Assembly (NCBI GenBank): GCA_964466315.1
Contig: CAYXNS010000004.1
Coordinates: forward strand, 22,856-86,855
DNA length: 64,000 nt
Direction of reading: 5' to 3'
DNA from: SMWC01 sp964466315
GTDB lineage: Bacteria > Pseudomonadota > Gammaproteobacteria > Steroidobacterales > Rariloculaceae
Below are positions 33,880 to 42,725 of this stretch, in pieces (position 1 is the first letter of the stretch; the number at the start of each line of letters is the position of its first letter). The translations under genes and the position numbers were made by a program. A model generated the notes under the pieces. That model saw nothing but the letters and a program-made list of their open reading frames with translations, did no database searches and was not told the DNA's origin.

Positions 33880-35523
33880 GTGGATAGAGAAGTCACGGAA
33901 TTCGATGTCGTCATCGTTGGTGCGGGCCCGGCCGGCCTTGCTGCGGCGTGTCGTCTTGGTCAACTCGCCGTGGCAAACGGCGTCGAGCCGAGTGTATGTG
34001 TTGTCGAGAAGGGCTCTGAAGTCGGCGCGCATATATTGTCCGGTGCAGTCATGGAGTCGCGGGCACTCGACGAACTCTTTCCCGATTGGTGCAATCAGGG
34101 CGCGCCCGTCGACGTGCCTGTTGGCTCGGACACTCTGTACTGGCTACGGAACGAGAAGTCCGGTGTCCGAATGCCGGGGCTATTCGTTCCCGCACCGATG
34201 CACAATAAGGGCAACTATATCGTGAGCGCGGGCCGCATCTGCCAATGGCTGGCCGAGCAGGCCGAAACCCTCGGCTGCGATATCTTCCCAGGATTCCCGG
34301 CAACCGAGATTCTCTACGATGATGACGATCGCGTCAGCGGTGTCGCGACGGGTGACATGGGCCTCGGGGCCGACGGTTCCGAGAAACAGGGATTCGAGCG
34401 CGGCATAGAGCTTCGCGCCCGACATCTCATCTTCGCCGAGGGTTGCCGGGGCAGTCTCGGCAAGGAGCTGGAGCAGCAATTCGGATTGCGTGCTCACTCC
34501 GACCCGCAGCATTACGGGATCGGGCTCAAGGAGATCTGGAAGATCGACGCTGCGAAACACGATGCGGGCACGGTCGTGCACACGGTGGGATGGCCGCTGG
34601 ACAATCACACCGAAGGCGGCGGATTCCTCTACCACGCTGGCGAGGGACAGGCCTATGTGGGCTTCGTCATCGCCCTCAACTACGCGAATCCGCATGTGAA
34701 TCCGTTCGAAGAGTTTCAGCGTTGGAAACGGCACCCGCGAATACGTCGGTTTCTCGAGGGCGGATCGCGTGTCTCCTACGGTGCGAGGGCGGTCAACAAG
34801 GGAGGGTTACAGTCTCTGCCCGCACTCGGTTTTCCCGGTGGCGTCATGGTCGGTTGTGAGGCCGGCTTCCTCAATGGCCTCAAGATCAAAGGCATCCATA
34901 CGGCGATGAAGACCGGCATGCTTGCCGCGGAGGCTATCGTCGCAAGCGAACGTGGGACTACCGAGGTAGGCGAACTCTACTCGCAGGCCGTCCGCGACTC
35001 CTGGGTAATGGGAGAGCTTCATCGAGCAAGAAACTTCAGCCCGGGCCTGGCGAAGTTCGGCACGCTCATCGGTGCGGGCCTGGCGTTCGTCGAGCACCGG
35101 CTGTTATTCGGCCGCGTGCCCTATACGCTGCTAAATCGGCGTGCGGATTACGACAGCCTCAAGTTGGCCGACGACGCAGCCGAGATCGCGTATCCGAAGG
35201 CCGATGGTGAGATCTCATTCGATCTGGCTTCGTCCGTGTATCTCTCCAATACGAACCACGCCGACGATCAGCCCTGCCATCTGCAGCTCAAGGATTCGCA
35301 TGTGCCCGTGGCCGTCAATCTGCCACGGTTTGCCGAGCCGGCACAACGCTACTGTCCGGCGGGCGTATACGAGATCGTGTCCGACTCCGAAGCTGGACCG
35401 CGCTTACAGATCAATGCGCAGAACTGCCTCCACTGCAAAACCTGCGAGATCAAAGACCCCGCACAGAACATCCGCTGGGTTCCCCCGGAAGGCGGCGGTG
35501 GCCCGAACTACTCGGGCATGTAG
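33880..35523 (+). CDS. Electron transfer flavoprotein-ubiquinone oxidoreductase
   Basis: 547 residues from the GTG at 33880 (ACGGAG just upstream); the frame to 33718 lacks homology before this point. FAD site FDVVIVGAGPAGLAAACRLG, ubiquinone-region motifs GLKEIWKIDAAKHDAGTVVH and VGCEAGFLNGLKIKGIHTAM, and a C-terminal [4Fe-4S] domain with CPAGVYEI and NCLHCKTCEIKDP, ending PPEGGGGPNYSGM. It passes electrons from ETF, charged by acyl-CoA and amino-acid dehydrogenases, to the quinone pool. Divergent from aacS, in keeping with fatty-acid catabolism. Confidence 0.95.
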   Translation: MDREVTEFDVVIVGAGPAGLAAACRLGQLAVANGVEPSVCVVEKGSEVGAHILSGAVMESRALDELFPDWCNQGAPVDVPVGSDTLYWLRNEKSGVRMPGLFVPAPMHNKGNYIVSAGRICQWLAEQAETLGCDIFPGFPATEILYDDDDRVSGVATGDMGLGADGSEKQGFERGIELRARHLIFAEGCRGSLGKELEQQFGLRAHSDPQHYGIGLKEIWKIDAAKHDAGTVVHTVGWPLDNHTEGGGFLYHAGEGQAYVGFVIALNYANPHVNPFEEFQRWKRHPRIRRFLEGGSRVSYGARAVNKGGLQSLPALGFPGGVMVGCEAGFLNGLKIKGIHTAMKTGMLAAEAIVASERGTTEVGELYSQAVRDSWVMGELHRARNFSPGLAKFGTLIGAGLAFVEHRLLFGRVPYTLLNRRADYDSLKLADDAAEIAYPKADGEISFDLASSVYLSNTNHADDQPCHLQLKDSHVPVAVNLPRFAEPAQRYCPAGVYEIVSDSEAGPRLQINAQNCLHCKTCEIKDPAQNIRWVPPEGGGGPNYSGM

Positions 35524-35596
35524 CGCAGGTTGTCTCCGAGACGGGGAGTCTGCTACCGTCCTCGGCATCGGTAGAATTCGCCAGCGATAAAGGGAC

Positions 35597-35938
35597 ATGC
35601 CATTGCGGACTAACAGGTTACGGCGGGCTGTGTTCTGGAGCCTGCTCGGGGTTCTCGCGACTCTGGCTCTCCCACTAATCGGGTTCACACAAGACTCACC
35701 GCGGCAGCTTCTGGACGAAACCGTCAAAGAGCAAGCCAGAATCGACGCCGAATCCGCCAGCTCACAGCTCCGGATCAGCCAACTCGCCGACAAGACGGCC
35801 GACCTGCTCGGGCAGTATGATGCCGCTCTCGAGATTTTCGAGGAAGCGAGCGGGCTCGACAGTGTTGCCGGACGTAACGCTGCGGCCTGGATCGATTACG
35901 TCAGGGACCGCCGCCAGTTTGCCGTCAATCAGCGCTGA
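35597..35938 (+). CDS. Small exported protein resembling the N-terminus of DUF3450
   Basis: 113 residues with an Arg-rich start and a signal segment (FWSLLGVLATLALPLIGFTQ). The mature part KEQARIDAESASSQLRISQL, then ADKTADLLGQYDAALE, is helical and resembles the coiled-coil beginning of DUF3450 proteins, which are about twice as long and usually sit with TonB-ExbBD genes. It may be a truncated member; no TonB-system genes are adjacent. Its last 14 bases overlap the convergent plsC-like gene. Low certainty. Confidence 0.5.
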   Translation: MPLRTNRLRRAVFWSLLGVLATLALPLIGFTQDSPRQLLDETVKEQARIDAESASSQLRISQLADKTADLLGQYDAALEIFEEASGLDSVAGRNAAAWIDYVRDRRQFAVNQR

Positions 35939-36680
35939 GTCCGTCTGCTGTCCTGGCGAGATCGGGTTCATCCAAGTGTTCGAGAATCGCTTCTCGGGAA
36001 GCTGTCGATAAACTTCCCGCCGAGCCGTGATGCTCGGGGTCGATCGGCTCGCCGACAACGATCGAGAGTGGGCCCGGCGCTGGTAGCCAGACTCGTGCAG
36101 GAAGTTTGGCGCGTGCGCCGAAGATCACTACGGGCACTATAGGCACGCCCGCCCGCCATGCTGCGCCGAACGCGCCGGGTTGGAAATGCCCGAGTCCGGG
36201 CGTCGCGATAAAGGTACCCTCCGGGAAAAAAGCGAGCGCGTCCCCTGAGCCGGCAGCTTTGAACAGCCGCCGCGTCACCTGGGTTTTCTGCCGCCCATCT
36301 TCACGATTCACGAACTCGGATCCGATACGCCGAAGCAAGAATCCCGCGAATGGAAAGCTGGCCATCTCATACTTGATAACGAACGTGAAACGTGGGGGAA
36401 GTGCGGCTGTGAGGATCATCCCGTCGAGATAACTCGAGTGGTTGGCGACAACCACGCAAGGGATATCCGGCAGCGTGGTTGTCCCGCGTACGCGGATTGG
36501 GCTGCCGATCGAGACGAAGAAGGCTCGAGCGAACCAACGGGTTACGTGGCGACGCCTCGTACGCCCCGGCGTTATCACCAAGAACACGAGTGCCGGAATC
36601 ACGGCGACTATCAGAGCGCCCCACGCGTAGACACCGTACGCGATATTTCTCAGCGAACGTCCTTTTGCGGTGTCAATCAC
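35925..36680 (-). CDS. 1-acyl-sn-glycerol-3-phosphate acyltransferase (PlsC family)
   Basis: 251 residues with an N-terminal membrane anchor (GALIVAVIPALVFLVI). Acyltransferase motifs: VVVANHSSYLDGMIL (HX4D), RIGSEFVNRED, FFPEGTFIATPGLGHFQPGA and VPIVPVVIFGARA. It would transfer an acyl chain to lysophosphatidic acid or a similar acceptor at the inner membrane. It is monocistronic here, divergent from xerD with a 317-base gap. Confidence 0.88.
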   Translation of the reverse strand: MIDTAKGRSLRNIAYGVYAWGALIVAVIPALVFLVITPGRTRRRHVTRWFARAFFVSIGSPIRVRGTTTLPDIPCVVVANHSSYLDGMILTAALPPRFTFVIKYEMASFPFAGFLLRRIGSEFVNREDGRQKTQVTRRLFKAAGSGDALAFFPEGTFIATPGLGHFQPGAFGAAWRAGVPIVPVVIFGARAKLPARVWLPAPGPLSIVVGEPIDPEHHGSAGSLSTASREAILEHLDEPDLARTADGLSAD

Positions 36681-36997
36681 AGTTATGTCAAAAGTTTGCG
36701 ATTAAGAACGCGAACTCGTTTGTCCAGATGGCGTCTTTTTTGTGACAAGTGTCGCTTTATGTTAATGGTTTCACGGATTTGTGATGCTGGTCACGCTGCC
36801 TGCCGTGGCCCTAACGCATACTCGCCTGGCAGTGGCAAGCAGACGAAGGAAGCCGAAGCCCGGCGCGGTAATGCGCTGAATTATATAGTTTTCTCTGGTG
36901 TCTTGGTACGCACAGGGAAGTGCAGGCAGCCGCCCACGTTCCAACAATGGACCCGGGTGGTTGCTACCAAGCCACCGGAGCACGAGAACGACATAGA
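36681..36997. other. Intergenic region between plsC-like gene and xerD
   Basis: This 317-base divergent gap has no convincing coding frame. It starts AT-rich and contains one candidate regulator half-site pair at 36780-36795 (listed separately). Promoters for both flanking genes presumably lie here, but I could not place them confidently. Confidence 0.4.
36780..36795. promoter_or_regulatory. Candidate CRP-family operator
   Basis: TGTGATGCTGGTCACG fits the CRP palindrome TGTGA-N6-TCACA with one mismatch in the last base. It lies in the divergent plsC/xerD gap. A single match of this size can arise by chance, so this is only a candidate. Confidence 0.3.
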
Positions 36998-37945
36998 ATG
37001 GCCCATAATTTTTTACATTCCGATTCATCCTTAAACGCCGGTAACGACGGCCCAAGGGATTCGAAAGTCACCGTGGATCGCTTTCTAGATGCCATCTGGA
37101 TGGAACGAGGTCTCTCTGAGAATACCTTGGACGCTTACCGTGCCGATCTGCTCGCACTCGACCAGCGTCTAAAGAGCCGTGATGTCCAACTCGTACATGC
37201 CTCGAAGGCCGATCTTCTCGATTACATATCCTGGCGCGTGGAAGGCGGGGCCAAGCCTCGCTCGACGGCGCGACAGTTGTCCAGCTTCAGGCGTTTTTTC
37301 CGCTACCTCCTTAGAGAAGGCGTCATCGCCGAGGATCCCACTGCAGAGATCACGATGCCGAAGATCGGTCGCGCGCTGCCGCAATCGCTGACCGAGGACG
37401 AAGTCGATTCGCTGCTGGCCGCGCCCAACGTATCCGAGCCACTAGGCAATCGCGACCGGGCAATGCTTGAACTCCTCTACGCGACGGGCGTACGCGTTTC
37501 GGAACTCATCAATCTGAAGATGAGCCAGATGAGTCTGAACCAGGGCGTCATCCGGATTGTCGGCAAAGGCGATCGCGAACGCTTGATTCCCCTTGGCGAC
37601 GAGGCCCAGGATTGGCTTCGAGATTTCATCGACGGTGCGCGCATCGAGATTCTTCTCGAGCGCCAGACGGACTACCTGTTCCCGACACGACGCGGCGACC
37701 GAATGACGCGCCAGGCTTTCTGGCACATCATCAAGCGCTACGCGAAAAAGGCCGGGGTCAAGAAAAAGCTCTCGCCGCATACCGTGCGCCACGCGTTTGC
37801 AACGCACCTCCTGAACAACGGTGCCGATCTTCGTGTGGTTCAACTGCTGCTCGGCCACAGCGACGTCTCGACGACTCAGATCTATACTCACGTTGCCCGG
37901 GAGCGCATGAAAGAAGTCCATTCCAGGCATCATCCGCGCGGCTGA
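36998..37945 (+). CDS. xerD: Site-specific tyrosine recombinase XerD
   Basis: 315 residues from the ATG at 36998. N-terminal SAM-like domain VDRFLDAIWMERGLSENTLD, then catalytic residues in order: Arg in LYATGVRVSELINL, Lys in IVGKGDRERLIPLG, HTVRHAFATHLL (HxxR), and LLGHSDVSTTQIYTHV (His and nucleophile Tyr). XerD with XerC resolves chromosome dimers at dif. The next gene is dsbC, the standard neighbour in Gammaproteobacteria, which supports XerD over XerC or a phage integrase. Confidence 0.94.
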   Translation: MAHNFLHSDSSLNAGNDGPRDSKVTVDRFLDAIWMERGLSENTLDAYRADLLALDQRLKSRDVQLVHASKADLLDYISWRVEGGAKPRSTARQLSSFRRFFRYLLREGVIAEDPTAEITMPKIGRALPQSLTEDEVDSLLAAPNVSEPLGNRDRAMLELLYATGVRVSELINLKMSQMSLNQGVIRIVGKGDRERLIPLGDEAQDWLRDFIDGARIEILLERQTDYLFPTRRGDRMTRQAFWHIIKRYAKKAGVKKKLSPHTVRHAFATHLLNNGADLRVVQLLLGHSDVSTTQIYTHVARERMKEVHSRHHPRG

Positions 37946-38059
37946 TCGCCTCCGCCGCCCCCGGCAATTCTGCTAGAATTGCCTATTAGCCGCTGAACTG
38001 CGCTAGCTGCAAGGGGTCTCAATGCATAGAGCCGAACTATTTCCTACGCGGAGCGCATC

Positions 38060-38788
38060 ATGAAAGCCGGATGGTCGATATTGCCGTTTAGTCTGATCCT
38101 CACCGTTTCGATGGCGCAGGACGATGTCGAGCTCAGCAAGGAGCAGCTTGCCGAGACACTGGTCGGAGTTGACGTCTCAGAGATCACGGAGTCACCGGTA
38201 TCGGGAATCTACGAAGTAGCGGTCGGCTCTAATGTCGCCTACCTATCCTCCAACGGGCGTTATCTGCTACAGGGCGATCTCTACGATCTGACCACCAACG
38301 AGAATATGACCGAGACGCGGCGTGCGCGGGAACGCGTGAGCATGTTGGCGGGCGTGGATTCGGCAGAGATGATCGTATTCAGCCCTGCACCCGAGGACAT
38401 CGAGCACACGATCACGATTTTCACAGATATTGACTGCGGCTACTGCCGGCAGTTTCACAGCGAGATTAAGAAAGTGAACGAGATGGGAATCGCAGTTCAC
38501 TATCTGTTTTATCCCAGGACGGGTCCGGACACGGAGTCCTGGTTCAAGGCGGATCGAGTCTGGTGCTCGGGTGAGGCTGAGCGAAACGAGTATCTGACGA
38601 CGGCCAAGCTCGGCGGCGAGATCCCCGAAGAGACCTGCGATACATCGCCCGTAAATAATCACTTCGAGCTCGGGAATCTAGTGGGCGTGCGCGGCACACC
38701 GACCGTATTCTCGGAGTCGGGAGCGCAACTCGGCGGTTATCTACCACCCGACGATCTGCTCGCGCGCCTCGAACAGCTAGCGCAGTAG
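38060..38788 (+). CDS. dsbC: Thiol:disulfide interchange protein DsbC
   Basis: 242 residues with a signal peptide (SILPFSLILTVSMAQ). The N-terminal dimerisation domain includes ESPVSGIYEVAVGSNVAYLS; the thioredoxin domain has FTDIDCGYCRQFHSEI with Cys126 and Cys129, and the cis-proline loop GVRGTPTVF. A second Cys pair (VWCSGE, EETCDTS) is also typical. It isomerises wrong disulfides in the periplasm. It follows xerD by 114 bases. No recJ gene follows, where one is common; IS3 debris is there instead. Confidence 0.94.
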   Translation: MKAGWSILPFSLILTVSMAQDDVELSKEQLAETLVGVDVSEITESPVSGIYEVAVGSNVAYLSSNGRYLLQGDLYDLTTNENMTETRRARERVSMLAGVDSAEMIVFSPAPEDIEHTITIFTDIDCGYCRQFHSEIKKVNEMGIAVHYLFYPRTGPDTESWFKADRVWCSGEAERNEYLTTAKLGGEIPEETCDTSPVNNHFELGNLVGVRGTPTVFSESGAQLGGYLPPDDLLARLEQLAQ

Positions 38789-38865
38789 GAGCGGCGCCCT
38801 CGTCGCGATCCGACCTTTGGCCTTGCCGCAAACGACGGCCGTGATGGTCATGTCTCCCCTGCGCC

Positions 38866-39068
38866 TTACCCCACCATGCTCCTCTCGAGCCCGCTGTCAG
38901 AGGTCTTCGGGTCGACACGAACCATCACACCCGCCAGCTTGATCTCCGCCTCACGCAGCATGTGGATGATCTGCTCCGGCTTGAAGTGTCCTCGCCCCAT
39001 CGGTCCTTCTCCTCAATTCCACTGAAATTCTCTCTCAGCGACTGGAGTCGTTCTAGGGGGGCAGGTCA
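38866..39068 (-). mobile_element. IS3-family element remnant (left end plus first codons of orfA)
   Basis: On the minus strand the remnant begins with the tip TGACCTGCCCCCCTA (39068-39054; one more C than the copy at 63792), followed by a leader nearly identical to 63806-63859 and the orfA start at 39000. The frame matches the transposase for 24 residues (MGRGHFKPEQ, then IIHMLREAEIKLAG), then switches at about 38931 to a foreign sequence and stops at 38866. The switch point lies inside the 31-bp block (38905-38935) also found at 10140-10170. No functional transposase. Confidence 0.85.
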
Positions 39069-39151
39069 GTACGTCTAAGTGACGGTCTGCGGATCTCGGG
39101 GCAGGGTCGTGTCGAGCCTTAGGCTACGCTTTCGAAGTTGACTGTTGGCGA

Positions 39152-39988
39152 TTACTTCTCGACAGGAAAACCGACGATGCTGCCCCACTCGGTCCATGAA
39201 CCATCGTAGATGAACACGTTGCGGTAGCCGAGCACGAACGCCAGCGTGAACCAGGTCAACGTCGCCCGGTGGCTCAGTCTGCAGTAACAGGCGATCTCCT
39301 GGCCCTCGTCTTCGGTGACGCCTACCGCGGCCAGGATGGGCTTGAGTTCCTCCGCGCTCTTGAAAGTATCGTCGTCGTTGAGCAGGTTCCGGAAGAACAG
39401 GTGCCGTGCGCCCGGAATCCGGCCCTTGCGCTCCGCGCCGTGATCGAAATCGCCATATTCTTTGACGCGTTTGCCGCTGTACTCTTCGGGCGACCGCACG
39501 TCGAGCAGGAGGCGATCGGAATTGTCGAGATTGGCGAGGACATTGGCGCGCCCGATTCGCATCGAGGAGTCTCCCTCGTACGCTTTATATTCGACTGCGC
39601 TCGGAGACGGAACATCGCGTGTCATCGGATGGCCGCCCTGAAGCCACTTCTTGCGGGCACCGTCGAGCAGCCTAATATCCCGATGTCCCGCCATCGTCAG
39701 AGCCCAGAACGCGTAGGTGCCGTACTGCACGGGATCGCCGTACAGAACCAGCGTCGAGTCGGGCGCGATGCCGACGCTTCCGAGACGTGCGGCCAGTTCG
39801 TCGGGCGTCACGAGTTGACGGTCCGTTTTGTGCCAGCAAAGGCCCTTCCAGAACCACCCGAGAGCGCCGGGTACGTGGCCGGATGCATACACCTCGTTGG
39901 CCTCTGTCGCGCTCACTTCGACGATGCGGGTGTTCGAGTCGTCGAGGTGAGCTTCGAGCCATTCGGATGTCACTAGCGGTGTAGTCAT
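39152..39988 (-). CDS. Two-domain rhodanese sulfurtransferase
   Basis: 278 residues with two rhodanese domains: TSEWLEAHLDDSNTRIVEVS and SGHVPGALGWFW in the first, LLLDVRSPEEYSGKRVKEYG and GRIPGARHLFFRN in the second. The active-site loop is ACYCRLSHRATLTW with the catalytic Cys in CRLSHRA. This loop differs from the CG[S/T]GVTA loop of mercaptopyruvate sulfurtransferases and the CRKGVT of rhodaneses, so the donor is uncertain; thiosulfate is more likely. Downstream of the DUF4159 gene with a 12-base gap, so probably co-transcribed. Confidence 0.87.
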   Translation of the reverse strand: MTTPLVTSEWLEAHLDDSNTRIVEVSATEANEVYASGHVPGALGWFWKGLCWHKTDRQLVTPDELAARLGSVGIAPDSTLVLYGDPVQYGTYAFWALTMAGHRDIRLLDGARKKWLQGGHPMTRDVPSPSAVEYKAYEGDSSMRIGRANVLANLDNSDRLLLDVRSPEEYSGKRVKEYGDFDHGAERKGRIPGARHLFFRNLLNDDDTFKSAEELKPILAAVGVTEDEGQEIACYCRLSHRATLTWFTLAFVLGYRNVFIYDGSWTEWGSIVGFPVEK

Positions 39989-40000
39989 CGGATTTCTCGT

Positions 40001-40777
40001 TTAGTGAGTCATTGAGTAGATGACGTAGTTGGCCCCGAAACGATACGCGAGCGCGGTTAGGGGTTCAGGATAAAATGCGTCGTCTGCGTGCTCCCATGCG
40101 TCGCCGAGATCCATATTGAAATTAATGGCGACGAGCAAACGGCCTGTGTCGTCGTAGACACCTCGCCAGTGTGGGACAGTACTCTGAGGGTTCTCCCGGG
40201 TGATTCCATACCGGATCGCCTGAGCGCCGGGAATTTGCACACGTTGATTTAAAGAGTAGAGGACGCTGAACACCTCGTCGTCGGCCGGGATTTCGACGAT
40301 CTGGCGGTCCGGGAACACGCACCGTATCGACTCCGAGAATTGGATCCATTCGGACGGACCGTGAAAGTCGTCGACGATCAGAAATCCACCGCGTCGCAGA
40401 AACTCCCTGAGCCGGGAGGCCTCGTAGTCGCTGAGATGCCAGTAACCGACCTTGACGGCGTATAGCATCGGATGATCGAAGAGCGAGTCGTCACTCAGGT
40501 GAACCTGCCGGTTATCGGTTCCGGAGTCGATTCGCGTGATCCGGGTGACGCCCTGAACAAAATGAACTTCAGCGTCCGGCCAGTCGTGAAGCCACGGTTC
40601 CTGGTGGCCGCGGCCGGCACGTCCACCGTAGGCACCGAAGGCCATGCGCGCGAAATGAAACTCCGAATCGGTGATTGGTATGCGAGGCTCTTCAGCGCCA
40701 GTGGCAGTGATCAGCTGCGTCGCGCAGGCGACAAACAGGGTGATATTCCGGCTCGAGATACGAGGACTTCGTGGCAT
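40001..40777 (-). CDS. Exported DUF4159 protein
   Basis: 258 residues with a signal segment (ITLFVACATQLITATGA). DUF4159 features: FHFARMAFGAYGG, WLHDWPDAEVHFVQGVTRIT, DSLFDHPMLYAVKVGYWHLS, and LREFLRRGGFLIVDDFHGP, a glutamine-amidotransferase-like fold often found in gas-vesicle- or gliding-type predicted membrane clusters. Function unknown. It is the first gene of a pair with the rhodanese and divergent from the LVIVD/multicopper operon. Confidence 0.8.
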   Translation of the reverse strand: MPRSPRISSRNITLFVACATQLITATGAEEPRIPITDSEFHFARMAFGAYGGRAGRGHQEPWLHDWPDAEVHFVQGVTRITRIDSGTDNRQVHLSDDSLFDHPMLYAVKVGYWHLSDYEASRLREFLRRGGFLIVDDFHGPSEWIQFSESIRCVFPDRQIVEIPADDEVFSVLYSLNQRVQIPGAQAIRYGITRENPQSTVPHWRGVYDDTGRLLVAINFNMDLGDAWEHADDAFYPEPLTALAYRFGANYVIYSMTH

Positions 40778-40941
40778 GGCGACGGTTAGTGTAGCGGATT
40801 CGAAACGCCGACTCGCCGTCGTGCAGCACCCGGAAATACGGTTTCGATGCCAGACGCATCGAGCGTACTGGTAGCGCTTGACATGGCGGATGCTCTGTTC
40901 GACAGTCTGGGCTCAGGATCAAACAACAACAGGAGGGGGAC

Positions 40942-42411
40942 ATGCTCCCATCGACGTTCGTCAGAAGCCTGCTATCGGCCGCTTCCGCCGCCACGCCGTT
41001 AGCTCTCGCCACGAGCGTCAACGCGCAGACGTCGGGTTACGACCCTTACCAGGAAGACGCACAAAATATGCAGCTCGTCGGATATAATGACCTGCAGGGG
41101 CGCAGTGCCTACCAGCCCACGGTTCAGCAGCAGGGCGATCGCTGGATTGCCTACATCGGTCATCACAACGGCAGCGCCGAGAACCCACTCGCGGGCCGGG
41201 AAGAGAGCAACGGGACCTCTATAGTCGACGTCACTGATCCCGCCAACCCACGATATATCCACCACATCCCGGGTACTGACGGAGATGGGGACGGCGAGAG
41301 CGAAGCGCAAATGGTGCGCACCTGCGCAGGTAGTTCTCTGCCTGACGGCGTCAACGGCGCCTACTATCTGCTGCGTGCGGTAGGCCCTTTTGGGCATGAG
41401 GTCTGGGACGTGACCACGCCCGCAGAACCCGAGCTCGTTTCGTCGATGGAGGAGATGGGCCTCCGTGATACTCACAAGAATTGGTGGGAGTGCGAGACCG
41501 GTATCGCCTATCTCGTCTCCGGTGTCGAGGGCTGGGCGCCGCGGCGCATGACTCAGGTTTACGATCTGTCCGATCCCGCCAACCCGCGGTTCATTCGCAA
41601 CTTCGGCCTCCCGGGACAGCAGCCTGGTGAGCCGAATCACGAAGAGATGGCTAACTACGAGCTGCATGGTCCGATCGCCGTTGGTAACCGTATCTATTTC
41701 GGTTACGGCACGTTCCTCAACGGCGTCATTCAAATCGTCGATCGGGATCGGCTGATACGCGGCAATCCCGCGGTAGCCGAGCCCTTCGAGCCGACGGATG
41801 AGAATCTGGAATACCCGGTCATCACGACGATGTTCACGGGGCCGCGGCTCGGCGCGCATACGGCATTTCCGGTGCTCGGTATCGACGTGGACGAATTCGC
41901 GGATAACACCGAGGGCCGCACGCGCGACATGCTTCTTGTCGTAGGAGAATCACTGCGCAACGAGTGTCGTGAGAATCGGCAGATGATGTATATGGTGGAC
42001 ATCACGGACGAGACGCTGCCATGGCCGATCGGTAACTACCAGGTCCCCGAAGAGAGCGGTGACTTCTGCTCGCGAGGCGGGCGCTTCGGCACTCACTCGT
42101 CGAACGAGAATATGACGCCGATCTATTACAAGAACGTGGTGTTCCTCGCCTACTTCAATGGCGGCGTGCGCGCCGTCGACATCCGCGATCCCTGGGCGCC
42201 TAAGGAAATCGGCTACTACATTCCGCCGATCACCGAGGCGACGACGCAGCGTTGCGTTAACGTTGACGGCGTGGAGCAGTGCAAAACTGCTATCCAGACC
42301 AACAACCTCGAGGTTGATGATCGCGGGTATGTATTCGCAGTCGATCGGGCCAATACGGGACTCCATATCGTCGAGCTCACAGGTTCAGCACGCGACGTCG
42401 CCAACTTCTAG
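40942..42411 (+). CDS. Exported LVIVD-repeat beta-propeller protein (copper-operon member)
   Basis: 489 residues with a signal peptide ending at VNAQ and a strong AGGAGGGGG ribosome site. LVIVD-type repeats are visible (TSIVDVTDPANPRYIHHIPG; TQVYDLSDPANPRFIRNFGL; VRAVDIRDPWAPKEIGYYIP). A C-terminal motif FCSRGGRFGTHSSNEN is shared with the protein at 51818. Four Cys may form disulfides. Ligand unknown. It overlaps by one base the next small gene and so belongs to the efflux/multicopper-oxidase operon; a metal-related periplasmic role is inference from that. Confidence 0.8.
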   Translation: MLPSTFVRSLLSAASAATPLALATSVNAQTSGYDPYQEDAQNMQLVGYNDLQGRSAYQPTVQQQGDRWIAYIGHHNGSAENPLAGREESNGTSIVDVTDPANPRYIHHIPGTDGDGDGESEAQMVRTCAGSSLPDGVNGAYYLLRAVGPFGHEVWDVTTPAEPELVSSMEEMGLRDTHKNWWECETGIAYLVSGVEGWAPRRMTQVYDLSDPANPRFIRNFGLPGQQPGEPNHEEMANYELHGPIAVGNRIYFGYGTFLNGVIQIVDRDRLIRGNPAVAEPFEPTDENLEYPVITTMFTGPRLGAHTAFPVLGIDVDEFADNTEGRTRDMLLVVGESLRNECRENRQMMYMVDITDETLPWPIGNYQVPEESGDFCSRGGRFGTHSSNENMTPIYYKNVVFLAYFNGGVRAVDIRDPWAPKEIGYYIPPITEATTQRCVNVDGVEQCKTAIQTNNLEVDDRGYVFAVDRANTGLHIVELTGSARDVANF

Positions 42412-42725
42412 TGAAACAACACGCGCATCTAAAAAATGTCTATGCCATCGCACTCCTCTTCTGGGGGAGTGCGATCCCGGCGACGGGCTGGTCGCATTGG
42501 GAAGGCTTCGAAGCTGCCGACCCAGCGACCCCCGCGGCGCTGCTGATATTCGACAGCGCTGTTACTCGTTACACGGCGCTCAATGCCGGGCCGCTGCCGT
42601 GGCGCGCGATCTTCGAGGGCGACTCGGGCACGGTCGATGGGACATCCGGGACGGTGGCTGGTGCCGACGCTCCTGCAAATCACGCGCGCGCTGCGCAGCA
42701 AACCAACGCTACGACACAACAATGA
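42411..42725 (+). CDS. Small exported protein of the copper-type efflux operon
   Basis: 104 residues from a GTG start that overlaps the LVIVD gene stop, and ending four bases inside the TolC-like gene (ATGA). A signal segment (YAIALLFWGSAIPATGWS) is followed by AADPATPAALLIFDSAVTRY and LPWRAIFEGDSG. I recall similar small exported proteins, with an ADP...Y...WR pattern, just upstream of TolC genes in copper clusters. Overlaps on both sides make it a real gene; its function is unknown. Confidence 0.65.
   Translation: MKQHAHLKNVYAIALLFWGSAIPATGWSHWEGFEAADPATPAALLIFDSAVTRYTALNAGPLPWRAIFEGDSGTVDGTSGTVAGADAPANHARAAQQTNATTQQ

Noticed and set aside
36998..37945. Phage integrase / integrative element
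   Set aside because: The recombinase is followed by dsbC, the normal xerD neighbour, and no attachment sites or phage genes are present.
42158..42721. Upstream extension of the TolC-like gene
   Set aside because: It overlaps the LVIVD gene and small gene in another frame; the ATG at 42722 starts a good lipoprotein signal.
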